Origin: a virus
Virus record (IMG/VR): IMGVR_UViG_3300030099_001311
Location: 1-21,130 of that record
Length of the DNA stretch: 21,130 bases
Direction: 5' to 3' (one strand)
The translations under genes were made by a program, and so were the position numbers. The notes below the pieces were generated by a model. It ran no database searches. It worked only from the letters and a program-made list of their open reading frames with translations, and was not told the DNA's origin. This document shows positions 1 to 8,262 of the stretch, in pieces (within the stretch, counting starts at the first letter, position 1; each line of letters opens with the position of its first letter).

Positions 1-1
1 T

Positions 2-325
2 TATAATCGTTTCGCTGGCACTACTGGAGATTTGGGAAGACTGACATCTGAGTTAGGACGTGCTGATTTAGGCTCTCTTTCAAGTTTAGGTGCAATGGGT
101 AGAACATATCAACAACAAATGCTTGACGCTTACAGACAAAATCAAATGCAAAATATAATGGAGCCATTTACAAGACTTCAATTAGGCTCTAGCTTCTTAT
201 CAGGGATGCCAAGCTCTGACATAGCAAGTACGTTTCAATCTACAGTAACACCAGCAACAAACCCATTCTTGGCAGGTATAGGTGCTTATACAACCTTACA
301 GGGTGTTGCTCCATATGGACAGTAA
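2..325 (+). CDS. Virion structural protein, C-terminal part (5' end cut by window edge)
   Basis: The reading frame is open from the first bases and stops at TAA 323-325, so only the last 107 residues are visible and the true start lies upstream. A TTG at 32 is just an internal codon. The visible part has a Gln/Asn-rich helical stretch (YQQQMLDAYRQNQMQNIMEP) followed by a short loop with PSSD and a Pro/Thr/Gly-rich tail. A helical Q-rich segment followed by a proline/threonine tail is a pattern I associate with small structural or ejection proteins encoded just upstream of large internal virion proteins in marine podoviruses; this is recall, not a search. Only two bases separate it from the next gene, which argues for one late operon. 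No catalytic motif is visible. The structural assignment rests mainly on context. Confidence 0.6.
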   Translation, partial: YNRFAGTTGDLGRLTSELGRADLGSLSSLGAMGRTYQQQMLDAYRQNQMQNIMEPFTRLQLGSSFLSGMPSSDIASTFQSTVTPATNPFLAGIGAYTTLQGVAPYGQ

Positions 326-327
326 AT

Positions 328-2157
328 ATGGCTGAAGATAATAGACCACTAATAAATAAAATTTTTAATCCTTACCCTAATTTAACAGGGTTAAAAGGTT
401 TAGATTTAACAGGTGGTAAAAAATATTTTATAGGTAGCGACAAAGGATTAAGTGCTTTAGTTGATAAAGATTACACTGATCCAGATATAACAATTGGTGA
501 AACTTTACTTAAAGGATTAGGTTCTGCTGGTGATGTTGGTTTAGAAACTATTTTAGGTGTTTATGATACTGCAATGAGAGCACCACAAGGAGTTATGAGT
601 GCACTTACAGCGAAAAGTCCTTTTGCTGGAGAAAAAGAATCTTTAAAATTAGCTCCACAAGTGAGACAACAAGACCCTAGTGGAGATATGGGTTTTGGAG
701 AAATTAGTCCTGATATATTTGATCCAAAGTTTGCACCAAAAGATAAAAAATTTGTAGCAAAGTTTGAACCAAAAGAACCACAACTTACAATGGATGATGA
801 TGAAACTTTTGGATTAATAGGTGATACCAAAACAGATGCAGTTAAAACTCCAACAGATACAACAGATACAACAGATACAACAGGTAAAGCTGACGAAACT
901 CCAGCAGTATCAGAGCAAGATAAGTTAGATGAATTATTTACTTCTGCTTTACAATCTGCGGCAGATGCAAGAGAAGGACAACCAACAAAAAGAAAAACTT
1001 TAGAAGATTACAAAAAAGAATTTTCTGAAGCAACAGGTATTGACGCATCAGGTAAAGTTGATAAGTCAGGTGCACTTATGGCATTAGGTTTAGCACTGAT
1101 GCAGAATAAAGCTGGTAAAGGTTTTAATGTAGGTAATATGTTAAGTGCAGTTGGGGAGGCTGGATCAAAAGCATTACCAGTCTTTGAAAAAGCTAAACAA
1201 CAAGCTAAACTTGCCGCAGCTAAAGCTGGTGAATACGCATTAGGTAAAGTTGCAGAAGATGAGGCAACAGCGAAATTAGAAAAAGAAGAAATGATGAAAA
1301 GAGAGAATTTTTATGTTGTTCCTAAAGGTAAAAAGGGTGGCCCATTAGGTATTGCAGAAGCAATTACTCAAGGCAAAGGTGAATTTGTTCGGGTTAATAA
1401 ATTTGAATTATCTAAATTAGATCAAAATAAAAACTTTAATGATAATTTTGAAATCGTAAAAGCATCTGATTATTTAGATGTAGCTAAAGAAATGATGAAA
1501 GCTCCAGAAGTAAAAGATCAATATTCTAAAACATCTAAATTTATTCCTTTGTTTAGTGGAGCTGACAAAGATTTAGGATTTTATGTTCAATTACCAGACG
1601 CTAACGCTGGTGGTAATGTTAAACCTGCCTTTGTAGATGATGCTGATAGTGTAATAGGTCAAATTCAATCTATGGAACAAGATTTAAACAGACAAGAAAA
1701 AGATTTTAAAGAAATAGCATCTTTATTAAACAGAACTGACATTGATGTTGTTTCACAGTTAGGTCAAAGTGTTGTTCAAGGATTTAGAAATCTTGGTTTT
1801 GATGTTGGTGGTGATACTACACCTATAAAACAAATACAAACTTTGTTAACTAAATTACAAGCAGAAAATGCAGCAGATATTTTAGGTGAATCAGGTAAAA
1901 CATTATCAGATACTGATAGAGAATTAGTAAGAGAAATTGTAGGTAAAATATCATTCACTGAAGGTGATGAAGCAGAATTAACTAGAAAACTTGGCAGATT
2001 ATACGAAGTCATTATTACTAAAGGCAGAAACAATGTTAATGAAGCATATTCTAAATTAAAAAGTGCTGGAGTAAATATAAATAGAGAGTCAGTCAAAGCT
2101 GATCCAACTGCTAGTCTTGTTAAAGGTGATGACGGCATTTATGACATTGTGAGTTAA
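328..2157 (+). CDS. Putative internal virion / ejection protein (609 aa)
   Basis: This 609-residue protein starts at ATG 328, two bases after the previous stop, and its stop is one base before the next ATG. It is Lys/Asp/Thr-rich and mostly predicted helical by composition. It has a Thr/Asp low-complexity linker near residues 170-190 encoded by a tandem 9-nt repeat, an Ala/Gly/Lys-rich segment near residues 245-310, and long charged helices in the C-terminal third. There is no signal peptide and no enzyme motif. Its position between a small virion protein and a 968-residue protein followed by lysozyme fits internal virion (ejection) proteins of podoviruses. Codon use is strongly A/T-ending, more so than in the replication genes further right. 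Scaffold or tail-associated roles are alternatives; function is inferred from context only. Confidence 0.6.
   Translation: MAEDNRPLINKIFNPYPNLTGLKGLDLTGGKKYFIGSDKGLSALVDKDYTDPDITIGETLLKGLGSAGDVGLETILGVYDTAMRAPQGVMSALTAKSPFAGEKESLKLAPQVRQQDPSGDMGFGEISPDIFDPKFAPKDKKFVAKFEPKEPQLTMDDDETFGLIGDTKTDAVKTPTDTTDTTDTTGKADETPAVSEQDKLDELFTSALQSAADAREGQPTKRKTLEDYKKEFSEATGIDASGKVDKSGALMALGLALMQNKAGKGFNVGNMLSAVGEAGSKALPVFEKAKQQAKLAAAKAGEYALGKVAEDEATAKLEKEEMMKRENFYVVPKGKKGGPLGIAEAITQGKGEFVRVNKFELSKLDQNKNFNDNFEIVKASDYLDVAKEMMKAPEVKDQYSKTSKFIPLFSGADKDLGFYVQLPDANAGGNVKPAFVDDADSVIGQIQSMEQDLNRQEKDFKEIASLLNRTDIDVVSQLGQSVVQGFRNLGFDVGGDTTPIKQIQTLLTKLQAENAADILGESGKTLSDTDRELVREIVGKISFTEGDEAELTRKLGRLYEVIITKGRNNVNEAYSKLKSAGVNINRESVKADPTASLVKGDDGIYDIVS
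853..879 (+). repeat. Short tandem repeat, 9-nt unit x3, in a coding linker
   Basis: Three consecutive copies of ACAGATACA, with a partial fourth, encode a TDTTDTTDTT linker inside the 609-residue virion protein. It is a slippage-type repeat in a flexible region, in frame, so length changes would not break the gene. Confidence 0.8.
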
Positions 2158-2158
2158 T

Positions 2159-5065
2159 ATGGGAATTATACAAGTTAGAACACCTAATGACGGAGTAGTT
2201 AAAGTAAGAATTGCAGGTGATGAGCCTACTGAAGAAGAAGTATCTAAAATTAAATCTCAATTTTTTGGTCAACCAACTACTCAAAAAACTAGCTCTTTTG
2301 AAGATTTATTACAAGAATCAAAAACTGCTGATGAAGATGCAGACTTTGATTATGAAACTGGTGCGACTGGTGGACTAAGAGCTTTAGTTTCTTTTGGAGA
2401 AACAGAGGAAGAGAAAGAGGCCATACTTCTTAAAAAAGTTGGTAAAGAGGGATATACAAAAGATTCAAAAGGTAGATTAGCATTAACACCAATCGGTCAA
2501 TCAAAAGTTGGAATGAAACCATCTGATAAAAATGTGGTGTTAGAAGAAAAAGGATTTTCTGCTCGTGACTTTGCTGATTTAGCAGGTGTAGTTCCTGAAA
2601 CAGTAGGATCAATTGTTGGTGGTATATTAGGTTTACCTGGTGGGGTGTTTGGAAGTGCCGCTGGAGCTGCGGCTGGTGCGGCAACTGGTCAAGCAGCCGA
2701 AGAAGGTATAGAGGCTTTACTTGGTGTTCAAAAACAAACATTACCAGAAATAGGAAAAGATTTAGCAAAAGAAGCTGCTTTAGCTGGCACAGTTGATTTA
2801 GTAACGCTTGGAACATTTAGAGTTGCTAAAAATGTAATAGGTGCTGGTGCTAAAAGGTTATCAGGTGATCCATTAGATGCGGCAAGAGGAGCTGATCTTG
2901 TTAGGAGAGGTTTTAAACCAAGTCTTGAAAGATTAGGTGCTCCTGCTCCGTTAGCTTATTCTCAAAAATTTGCTGAAGGTGCAACTAGAGATTATCAAAG
3001 AATTATTAACAATACTAATTTAGCAATACAAGAAAAAGAAGCTCTTTTAAAAAAATTAGCAGATTTGGATGCTGCTGGTCAATCTTTTGCAAATGTTGCA
3101 GGGCCTAAATATAAAAAATTATCAGATGATTTAAATAAAGCTCGTGAAGCATCATTAAAGGCAGTAAAAGACAGCGTTGATGTTTTAGAAAAAGGAGTTA
3201 AAAGTGATTTAGATATTGATGATTTTGCAGTAAATTCAATGATTAAATCATTTAAAAACTTTCAAGATGTTGCTGACATTAATTATACTAAATTAGATGA
3301 CGCTTTAGCAAATTTAGACGGATTAGTAAGAGGTTCTGGAACTTTTGCGGGTGATGTAAGATTTATTGATGCAGGTAAATTAAATGCTTTGACTAATAAT
3401 ATTATGGATAGAGTTGCTAATATCCGTAATCCTGATTTGTTAGAACCTCAATTAGCTGCAGCAATTAAAAAAGTAAAAGCATTAAAAGTAGGAGATGATA
3501 ATTATAAAGCAACTTTTACTCAATTATCTGCTCAAAGAAAAATAATTAATGATACTTTATATTATGGAACAGCAGATTTATCTTCTGAAGGAAGAAAACA
3601 ATTAGGAAGATTATTAGATGAATTTGATACTCTGTTAAGTGCAGATCATTTAGCTGCAAGTGCAAAAGGTGTGGGTGGATTAGAAAATATAATAAAAAAT
3701 AATCCACAAATTAAAAATCAACTTAAAGAAATTGGTAAGTTAAGAGACAAAGCTGCGGGTTTTTACAAAGATGGTAAAAAACCTTTTGATGATTTAGAAA
3801 AATTTGGTGTCATAAGGGATATGAGACAGTCTTACAACACCAATGGAAAATTTAACACCGATAAATTTTTTGATAAAATAATTAAATCAAACTCACCACA
3901 AAGATTAAATTCTGTATTAAATTCTATGACGAAGATGGAAAAAGGAAAATTAGTTGTAGATAAAACTGCTCAAGAACAATTGAGATCACAGTTAGCAAAA
4001 TCATATTTAAATGATGCGTTAGGAAAAACAAATTTAGATTTGTTTAATCCTAAAATGTTTAATGGTAAAGCATTTAGAAATCATATTAATAATTTAGGAA
4101 CGACAGGAAAAGTTTTATTTGGCAAACAATGGAATGAAGTACAAAAACTAGCCGACACAATTGGTCAAGTTAGCCTTACAAATATTGATGATGCTGCTTT
4201 ACGAAATATAGTTAAAGCAAATGCTAACAAAGGTATAACTGATGCTTTAAAAGATGTAGCTAAAACATCTAAAGAATTTCAAGAAGCTAACTCTTTAAAA
4301 ATTATTAAAGATTTTAATTTAAATAACCTTGATCCTGTACAAGCTGCAGGTGAGATGATTAGGACAAATATAACAATATCTGAAGTAAAAAGATTACAAA
4401 GATTTTTTTCTGGAAATCCTAGAGAATATGTAAAAATAAGACAAGCTGTAATAACTGACTTATTAGGTTCTATTAAAGACGATATATTTACAACACCTGC
4501 AAAATCAAGAGCTTTACTTGATGCAATGAATCAATATAGACCAGGTGTTTTAAAACAAATTATAGGTAAAAATCATTATAGAAATTTAGAACAATTTGCA
4601 AAAGATTTAACATTTTTAGGAGATGTTGGTAAAGAGGGTAGTATATATGCAGCCACTTTTGCAGCTCACCCTATTGCTAAACTACCAGCAAATGTAAGAA
4701 TGAAAGGTATGGCAAGATTATTTGCAAGTCCTACAGCATTAAATTTCTTTGCTAAAACAGGTACACCTAATCAAAGATTAACAAAAACTATGAATCTTCT
4801 AGGAACAGTAGCTAATGTAGCTGCAAGAACAACGGCTGCAACAAGACAATTAGGTGCTCAAGCAGCCGCCGAACAAATTGGCGAAACATCTGAAGAGGTA
4901 AAAAGAACATTAATACCAACTCCTAATGTTACTGCACCAGTTCAATCTTCTTCAATGGGTGGTATAAATATAACTCAACCACAACAAAATTTAGCAACGA
5001 CTGCTGCCTTTAATCCAAATCCTAAAACTCAAGAGTTAGCAAAACAATTACAAGGAAGAAATTAA
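2159..5065 (+). CDS. Large putative internal virion / DNA-ejection protein (968 aa)
   Basis: This is the largest protein in the window, starting at ATG 2159 right after the preceding stop. The N-terminus has a small beta-rich module (MGIIQVRTPNDGVVKVRIAG, then a PTEEE helix), an opening I associate with internal virion proteins of marine podoviruses. Around residues 143-180 lies a Gly/Ala-rich hydrophobic stretch containing GGILGLPGG and AAGAAAGAATG; it could insert into or perforate a membrane. The remainder is long charged helices with coiled-coil character, and the last 60 residues are Gln/Pro/Asn-rich. The size (about 105 kDa) and the lysozyme immediately downstream fit a core or ejection protein that enters the cell with the DNA. 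No transglycosylase motif was recognised inside it. The function is inferred; homology was not tested. Confidence 0.6.
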   Translation: MGIIQVRTPNDGVVKVRIAGDEPTEEEVSKIKSQFFGQPTTQKTSSFEDLLQESKTADEDADFDYETGATGGLRALVSFGETEEEKEAILLKKVGKEGYTKDSKGRLALTPIGQSKVGMKPSDKNVVLEEKGFSARDFADLAGVVPETVGSIVGGILGLPGGVFGSAAGAAAGAATGQAAEEGIEALLGVQKQTLPEIGKDLAKEAALAGTVDLVTLGTFRVAKNVIGAGAKRLSGDPLDAARGADLVRRGFKPSLERLGAPAPLAYSQKFAEGATRDYQRIINNTNLAIQEKEALLKKLADLDAAGQSFANVAGPKYKKLSDDLNKAREASLKAVKDSVDVLEKGVKSDLDIDDFAVNSMIKSFKNFQDVADINYTKLDDALANLDGLVRGSGTFAGDVRFIDAGKLNALTNNIMDRVANIRNPDLLEPQLAAAIKKVKALKVGDDNYKATFTQLSAQRKIINDTLYYGTADLSSEGRKQLGRLLDEFDTLLSADHLAASAKGVGGLENIIKNNPQIKNQLKEIGKLRDKAAGFYKDGKKPFDDLEKFGVIRDMRQSYNTNGKFNTDKFFDKIIKSNSPQRLNSVLNSMTKMEKGKLVVDKTAQEQLRSQLAKSYLNDALGKTNLDLFNPKMFNGKAFRNHINNLGTTGKVLFGKQWNEVQKLADTIGQVSLTNIDDAALRNIVKANANKGITDALKDVAKTSKEFQEANSLKIIKDFNLNNLDPVQAAGEMIRTNITISEVKRLQRFFSGNPREYVKIRQAVITDLLGSIKDDIFTTPAKSRALLDAMNQYRPGVLKQIIGKNHYRNLEQFAKDLTFLGDVGKEGSIYAATFAAHPIAKLPANVRMKGMARLFASPTALNFFAKTGTPNQRLTKTMNLLGTVANVAARTTAATRQLGAQAAAEQIGETSEEVKRTLIPTPNVTAPVQSSSMGGINITQPQQNLATTAAFNPNPKTQELAKQLQGRN

Positions 5066-5514
5066 TGGACTTAGAAAAATTAAAAGAGCAACTCATCATT
5101 GATGAGGGGGTCAAATATGAAACTTACCTTGATCATCTTTCGCTAAAGACTTGTGGGATAGGTCATCTGTGTCGTGAAGATGACCCAGAATATGATTTAC
5201 CTTTAGGCACAAAAATATCTGAGGAAAGAGTAACAGAGCTTTTTGAGCAAGACATACAAAGTGTGATTATGGATTGCAAAAAAGTTTATGATGATTGGGA
5301 TAAATTGCCAGAGCCTGTAAAACAAATAATAGCGAATATGATGTTCAATCTCGGATTGCCTCGTTACAGCAGATTTCGTAGACATATACAAGCTGTCATG
5401 GACGGCAATTGGCAAGAAAGTGCAAATCAGATGCGTGATTCCAGATGGTATCGTCAGGTAACAAACAGGGCTGAGCGTTTATGTAAACGTATGGAAGAAG
5501 TTAAACCTGCTTAG
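5065..5514 (+). CDS. GH24 (T4-type) lysozyme, probable endolysin
   Basis: This muramidase cleaves the MurNAc-GlcNAc bond of peptidoglycan. The T4 lysozyme catalytic triad is visible with the same spacing: E14 (in IIDEG), D23 (in YLD) and T29 before CGIGHL correspond to T4 E11, D20 and T26 (gaps of 9 and 6 in both). The C-terminal RWYRQVTNRAERL matches the conserved RWYNQTPNRAKRV region of T4 lysozyme. At 149 residues it is close to the usual size. There is no N-terminal signal peptide or signal-anchor, so release would need a holin, and none was recognised in this window. The ATG overlaps the stop of the ejection-protein gene by one base, so it is translated with the late operon. Its 3' end overlaps a convergent minus-strand gene by 14 bases. 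It could act at lysis, at entry, or both. Confidence 0.92.
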   Translation: MDLEKLKEQLIIDEGVKYETYLDHLSLKTCGIGHLCREDDPEYDLPLGTKISEERVTELFEQDIQSVIMDCKKVYDDWDKLPEPVKQIIANMMFNLGLPRYSRFRRHIQAVMDGNWQESANQMRDSRWYRQVTNRAERLCKRMEEVKPA

Positions 5515-5677
5515 CAGAACCAATACCTAAGTTACTATATCTTTTCTCATATTCTTTTTTAACAAGATTAGAAATCTGTTGACCTATCTTTCTATCTTCA
5601 TCTTGTGCTATTTTTTTTATCTTTGCATAAGTATCTATATTTACACTGACACTTTTCCACTTTTCATTTGATGCCAT
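5501..5677 (-). CDS. Small ribbon-helix-helix-like putative regulator (58 aa, minus strand)
   Basis: On the minus strand an ATG at 5677 opens 58 codons ending at 5501. It is preceded by a good ribosome-binding site (AGAAAGGA, about 8 bases upstream). The product begins MASNEKWKSVSVNIDTYAKI and continues with KKIAQDEDRKIGQQISNLVK and a charged KKEYEKRY helix. A short beta strand (about residues 8-14) followed by two amphipathic helices (about 16-28 and 31-47) is the layout of Arc/MetJ/CopG ribbon-helix-helix DNA-binding proteins, which act as dimers. It is the only convincing minus-strand gene. It is convergent with the lysozyme gene (14-nt overlap) and divergent from the nuclease gene starting at 5699, at the junction between late and early genes. 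That position suits a transcriptional regulator of the early promoter, but this is inference. Homology was not tested. Confidence 0.7.
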   Translation of the reverse strand: MASNEKWKSVSVNIDTYAKIKKIAQDEDRKIGQQISNLVKKEYEKRYSNLGIGSAKQV

Positions 5678-5698
5678 TTACTGTATCCTTTCTAAGAT

Positions 5699-6073
5699 AT
5701 GATTAAAAAAAGTATACACTATCCTAGACAGTATGGGAAGTACAATAAATATAACGCTAAAAAAACTGAGTTTATGGGATACAAATTTGATTCTAAATGG
5801 GAGGCAGAGCGTTATGGTCAACTTGCATCTATGCAAATGGCAGGCGTTGTAGAAGATTTACAACGTCAAGTTAAGTACGACATACTTGTCAACGATCATA
5901 AAATTTGTCGATATGTTGCAGACTTTGTTTATAAATTAATACATGAAAATGGTGAAAAAGAAGAAATTGTTGAAGATGCAAAAGGTGTGCAAACCACTGA
6001 TTTCATTATTAAAAAAAAGCTGATGAAAGCAATATATAATATAAATATAAAAATTTCTAAAAAAAGTACTTGA
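5699..6073 (+). CDS. DUF1064-type PD-(D/E)XK-like phage nuclease (124 aa)
   Basis: The motif string fits small phage DUF1064 proteins, which I recall as restriction-endonuclease-fold nucleases. Visible blocks are KYNAKKTEFMGYKFDSKWEAERY near residues 15-40 (E in the first helix), YVADFVY near residue 78 (acidic D), and IVEDAKG near residue 97 (D/E-x-K). The C-terminal IKKKLMKAIYNINIKI resembles the end of family members, so the gene looks full length despite its short size. The likely role is DNA processing during replication, recombination or junction resolution. The start at ATG 5699 has no clear Shine-Dalgarno sequence; only 21 bases separate it from the divergent RHH start. Its TGA stop overlaps the -35 element of the next promoter. 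Confidence 0.72.
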   Translation: MIKKSIHYPRQYGKYNKYNAKKTEFMGYKFDSKWEAERYGQLASMQMAGVVEDLQRQVKYDILVNDHKICRYVADFVYKLIHENGEKEEIVEDAKGVQTTDFIIKKKLMKAIYNINIKISKKST

Positions 6074-6109
6074 TATTTCCGTACAAATCCCATATTATTA
6101 ATGGGTAAG
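6070..6109 (+). promoter_or_regulatory. Sigma-70-type promoter of the early operon (P1)
   Basis: TTGATA (6070-6075), a 17-bp spacer, and TATTAT (6093-6098) form a near-consensus promoter. The expected start falls on the GGGTAAG at 6103-6109. From the base before the -10 through this GGGTAAG, 18 bp are identical to a second promoter at 16839-16856. The -35 overlaps the stop codon of the upstream nuclease gene. A T8 run and a strong ribosome-binding site (GGAAGGAGG) follow. Confidence 0.8.
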
Positions 6110-6142
6110 GTTTTTTTTAATCAATAACAGGAAGGAGGATTT

Positions 6143-6562
6143 ATGACAGCAATAGCTACTATCGCAGAGAGCTTGGCAACTCATAAAGAAACTTTAGTTC
6201 GTAAATACGAACAAGCCAAAAAGGAGTTGGAGGACTTCAACAAATCACTCGAAACTAGATACTCTGATACTGCCAAAGACTTACTTAGGCAGGAGGGTAA
6301 AGATTTTGGTACTGCAACCTTGATCGAAAATAATTATAAAATAAAAATCGAGATGCGTAAAAAAGTGGATTGGGATCAAAATAAATTAAGAGACTTCTTA
6401 GAAACTCTCCCACCACAAGAAGCAGCTCATTATGCTAAAGTTAGCATCACTGTTCCAGAGGCAAAGTTTACTAATGCTGTGCCTGAAGTTCAAGACAAAT
6501 TAAAAGAGTTTAGAACAGTTAGCCTACAAGGTGTTAAAGTAACTTTTGAGGAGGTTGAGTAA
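6143..6562 (+). CDS. Conserved-looking phage protein of unknown function (139 aa)
   Basis: First gene of the operon downstream of promoter P1. It starts at ATG 6143, preceded by a strong GGAAGGAGG site. The N-terminal 50 residues are a charged helix with coiled-coil character (KYEQAKKELEDFNKSLETRY). They are followed by a segment with alternating Lys and hydrophobic residues (YKIKIEMRKKVDWD), a PPQEAAHY loop and a C-terminal beta-like stretch (VSLQGVKVTFEEVE). No catalytic residues or metal-binding motifs are visible. The stop codon overlaps the ATG of the RecA-like ATPase (TAATG), so the two are translationally coupled, suggesting a partner role in the recombination module. The function is not recognised. 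Confidence 0.8.
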   Translation: MTAIATIAESLATHKETLVRKYEQAKKELEDFNKSLETRYSDTAKDLLRQEGKDFGTATLIENNYKIKIEMRKKVDWDQNKLRDFLETLPPQEAAHYAKVSITVPEAKFTNAVPEVQDKLKEFRTVSLQGVKVTFEEVE

Positions 6563-7413
6563 TGGCATTTAAAATTATAGATGCCGAAACTAGGCTCAAA
6601 GAAAAGCGAGGACACAAGATCGTTATAGGAGGTCCGAGTGGTGTAGGTAAGACTACTTTGGTGCGTACACTACCATCAGAAAGCACTTTGTTTATGGACT
6701 TAGAGGCAGGTGATGCCGCTATACAAAATTGGTACATAGATGTTATTCGTCCTAGAACATGGGAGGAATGTCGTGACTTTGCGTGTTATCTTGGTGGTGC
6801 AAATCCTGCACTGAATGAAGATCAGATATACTCTGCTAGTCATTATGAAAGAGTTTGCCAAGAATATGGCAATCCCACAGAGATGTTATCTAAATACGAT
6901 ACAATATTTGTGGACAGTATTACAGTCGCTGGTCGCCTTTGTTTTCAATGGTGTCAAGGTCAGCCAGATTGTAAAACTTCAAGTGGTCGTTTAGATACCC
7001 GTGCAGCTTATGGTATGCAGGGTAGAGAGATGATGGCTTGGCTAACCCACCTACAACATATACGTGATAAGAATGTTATATTCGTAGGTATTCTTGATAG
7101 TAAGGTAGACGATTACAATCGTACTAATTATGACCTTCAAATAGAAGGTTCTAAGACAGGACGAGAACTACCAGGCATTGTTGATGAGGTGATTACTATG
7201 GCTATCATGCCTGGTAACGAAGACACACCACCTTATCGTGCTTTCGTTTGCCATACTCTTAATGAGTGGGGGTATCCTGCAAAGGATAGGTCGGGTAATC
7301 TCGATCTAATTGAAGAACCTAATCTTGGTAAATTGCTTAATAAAATATCTGGCAAAGAACCAACACAAAAAAGAAACTTAGATTTTAGTTTAAAAGATGA
7401 AGGAGGTAAATGA
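6562..7413 (+). CDS. RecA-like AAA ATPase, Sak4/AAA_24-type recombination protein (283 aa)
   Basis: This is a single-domain P-loop ATPase. Walker A is GPSGVGKT at residues 24-31, and Walker B is TIFVDS at 114-119 with D118. Polar residues near H163/Q165 (LTHLQHIRDKNVIF) are in the position expected for a sensor strand. Length and motif spacing fit the AAA_24/Sak4 phage family, which are Rad51-like proteins implicated in single-strand annealing or strand exchange. The neighbour downstream is a DUF669-like protein, a pairing common in phage recombination cassettes. It starts at ATG 6562 inside the upstream stop (TAATG), with GGAGG just before. Its stop overlaps the next ATG. It probably works on ssDNA together with the neighbouring putative ssDNA-binding protein. 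Confidence 0.85.
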   Translation: MAFKIIDAETRLKEKRGHKIVIGGPSGVGKTTLVRTLPSESTLFMDLEAGDAAIQNWYIDVIRPRTWEECRDFACYLGGANPALNEDQIYSASHYERVCQEYGNPTEMLSKYDTIFVDSITVAGRLCFQWCQGQPDCKTSSGRLDTRAAYGMQGREMMAWLTHLQHIRDKNVIFVGILDSKVDDYNRTNYDLQIEGSKTGRELPGIVDEVITMAIMPGNEDTPPYRAFVCHTLNEWGYPAKDRSGNLDLIEEPNLGKLLNKISGKEPTQKRNLDFSLKDEGGK

Positions 7414-8012
7414 TGTCAATAGACTTTAATAACATTGAACCTAATAGTAGTTCATCTGGTGAGTTTGAACTTATTCCAGAAAATACTATTGCAAGAGTTA
7501 ACTTACTATTAGAGGGTGGTGATGTGGAACTACCTGAATTTGGTAGGGGTAACTTTTTTAAAAAATCACAAGGTGGTGGTAGGGCAAAATGGATGCCTGT
7601 AGTATTTACCATTACAGGTGGTGACTATAATGGTCGTAAGGTTTGGCACAGAATTTTTGTCGATGGTGACAAGATGAGTGAACGTAATGTTCCTGTTGCT
7701 AAAGAGATTGGTTTGCGAACTATGCGATCAATTATAGAAAGTGCTCGTAACATTAATCCTGATGATACAACACCAAACGCACAACAAGCTAGACAGCTTA
7801 ACAGCATAGAAGATTTAAACAATATGCAGTTGTGTATTAAGATTGGTATTGAAAAAGGAACTAATGGGTATGCAGATCGTAACAGATTGATTGCACCTAT
7901 AACTCCTAATCAGACAGGATATATTGGTGGCAATAATCCTACACCACCTGTTACACAGGCACAACCTCAACAAAATCAAGTTGGGAACAATGTTCCAGAT
8001 TGGGCGAAGTAA
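7410..8012 (+). CDS. DUF669-like protein, putative ssDNA-binding protein (200 aa)
   Basis: It starts at ATG 7410 (a second ATG follows at 7413) after AGGAGG. An N-terminal beta-rich domain includes ARVNLLLEGG, KWMPVVFTITGGDYNGRKVW and HRIFVDG, then a helical part (AKEIGLRTMRSIIESA) and a strand LCIKIGIEKG. After about residue 165 the protein becomes a disordered Pro/Gln/Asn-rich tail ending in VPDWAK. A folded OB-like core with a flexible tail and conserved tip is the layout of SSB-type proteins. The GDYNGRKVW strand and the operon position after a RecA-like ATPase fit the DUF669 family, whose proposed role is ssDNA binding. The tail tip is not the classical acidic SSB tip, so partner interactions are uncertain. 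Confidence 0.72.
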   Translation: MMSIDFNNIEPNSSSSGEFELIPENTIARVNLLLEGGDVELPEFGRGNFFKKSQGGGRAKWMPVVFTITGGDYNGRKVWHRIFVDGDKMSERNVPVAKEIGLRTMRSIIESARNINPDDTTPNAQQARQLNSIEDLNNMQLCIKIGIEKGTNGYADRNRLIAPITPNQTGYIGGNNPTPPVTQAQPQQNQVGNNVPDWAK

Positions 8013-8242
8013 TGCACGATGATGACATTGAACTCAGTCCTGACCTGTCTGCGAAAGAATATGCGAGGCGACAGTCGTTGAGGAAAAAGCAGAGAACTCC
8101 TCATTCTGTAAATATTACTTTTACAGATGAGGAAAATGAGGAGTTTTTAAATAGGAAAGCTGTATTTGAAGATAACGTAGGTTTCTCTGTATCTAAAGTA
8201 CAGTTTTTAAAATCATTAATAAAAAATTATAACAAAAATTAA
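8012..8242 (+). CDS. Small phage protein, possible ribbon-helix-helix fold (76 aa)
   Basis: The chosen start is ATG 8012, which overlaps the upstream stop (TAATG); an in-frame TTG at 8000 lies inside the previous gene and is less likely. The N-terminus is acidic (MHDDDIELSPDLSAKEY), followed by a basic patch (RRQSLRKKQRTPH). It continues with SVNITFTDEENEEFLNRKAV and a final helix ending KSLIKNYNKN. A strand (SVNITFT) followed by two helices is compatible with an RHH fold but is too weak to name. It is the fourth gene of the P1 operon, and 20 bases separate it from the next gene. Function unknown; a DNA-binding accessory role is only a guess. Confidence 0.7.
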   Translation: MHDDDIELSPDLSAKEYARRQSLRKKQRTPHSVNITFTDEENEEFLNRKAVFEDNVGFSVSKVQFLKSLIKNYNKN

Positions 8243-8257
8243 TCAAGAGAAAGGAGG
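8239..8257 (+). promoter_or_regulatory. Recurrent translation leader, copy 1
   Basis: TTAATCAAGAGAAAGGAGG precedes ATG 8263. Nearly the same leader occurs at 10280-10297 and 17055-17073 before other genes, a shared ribosome-binding cassette. Confidence 0.6.
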
Positions 8258-8262
8258 CAATT

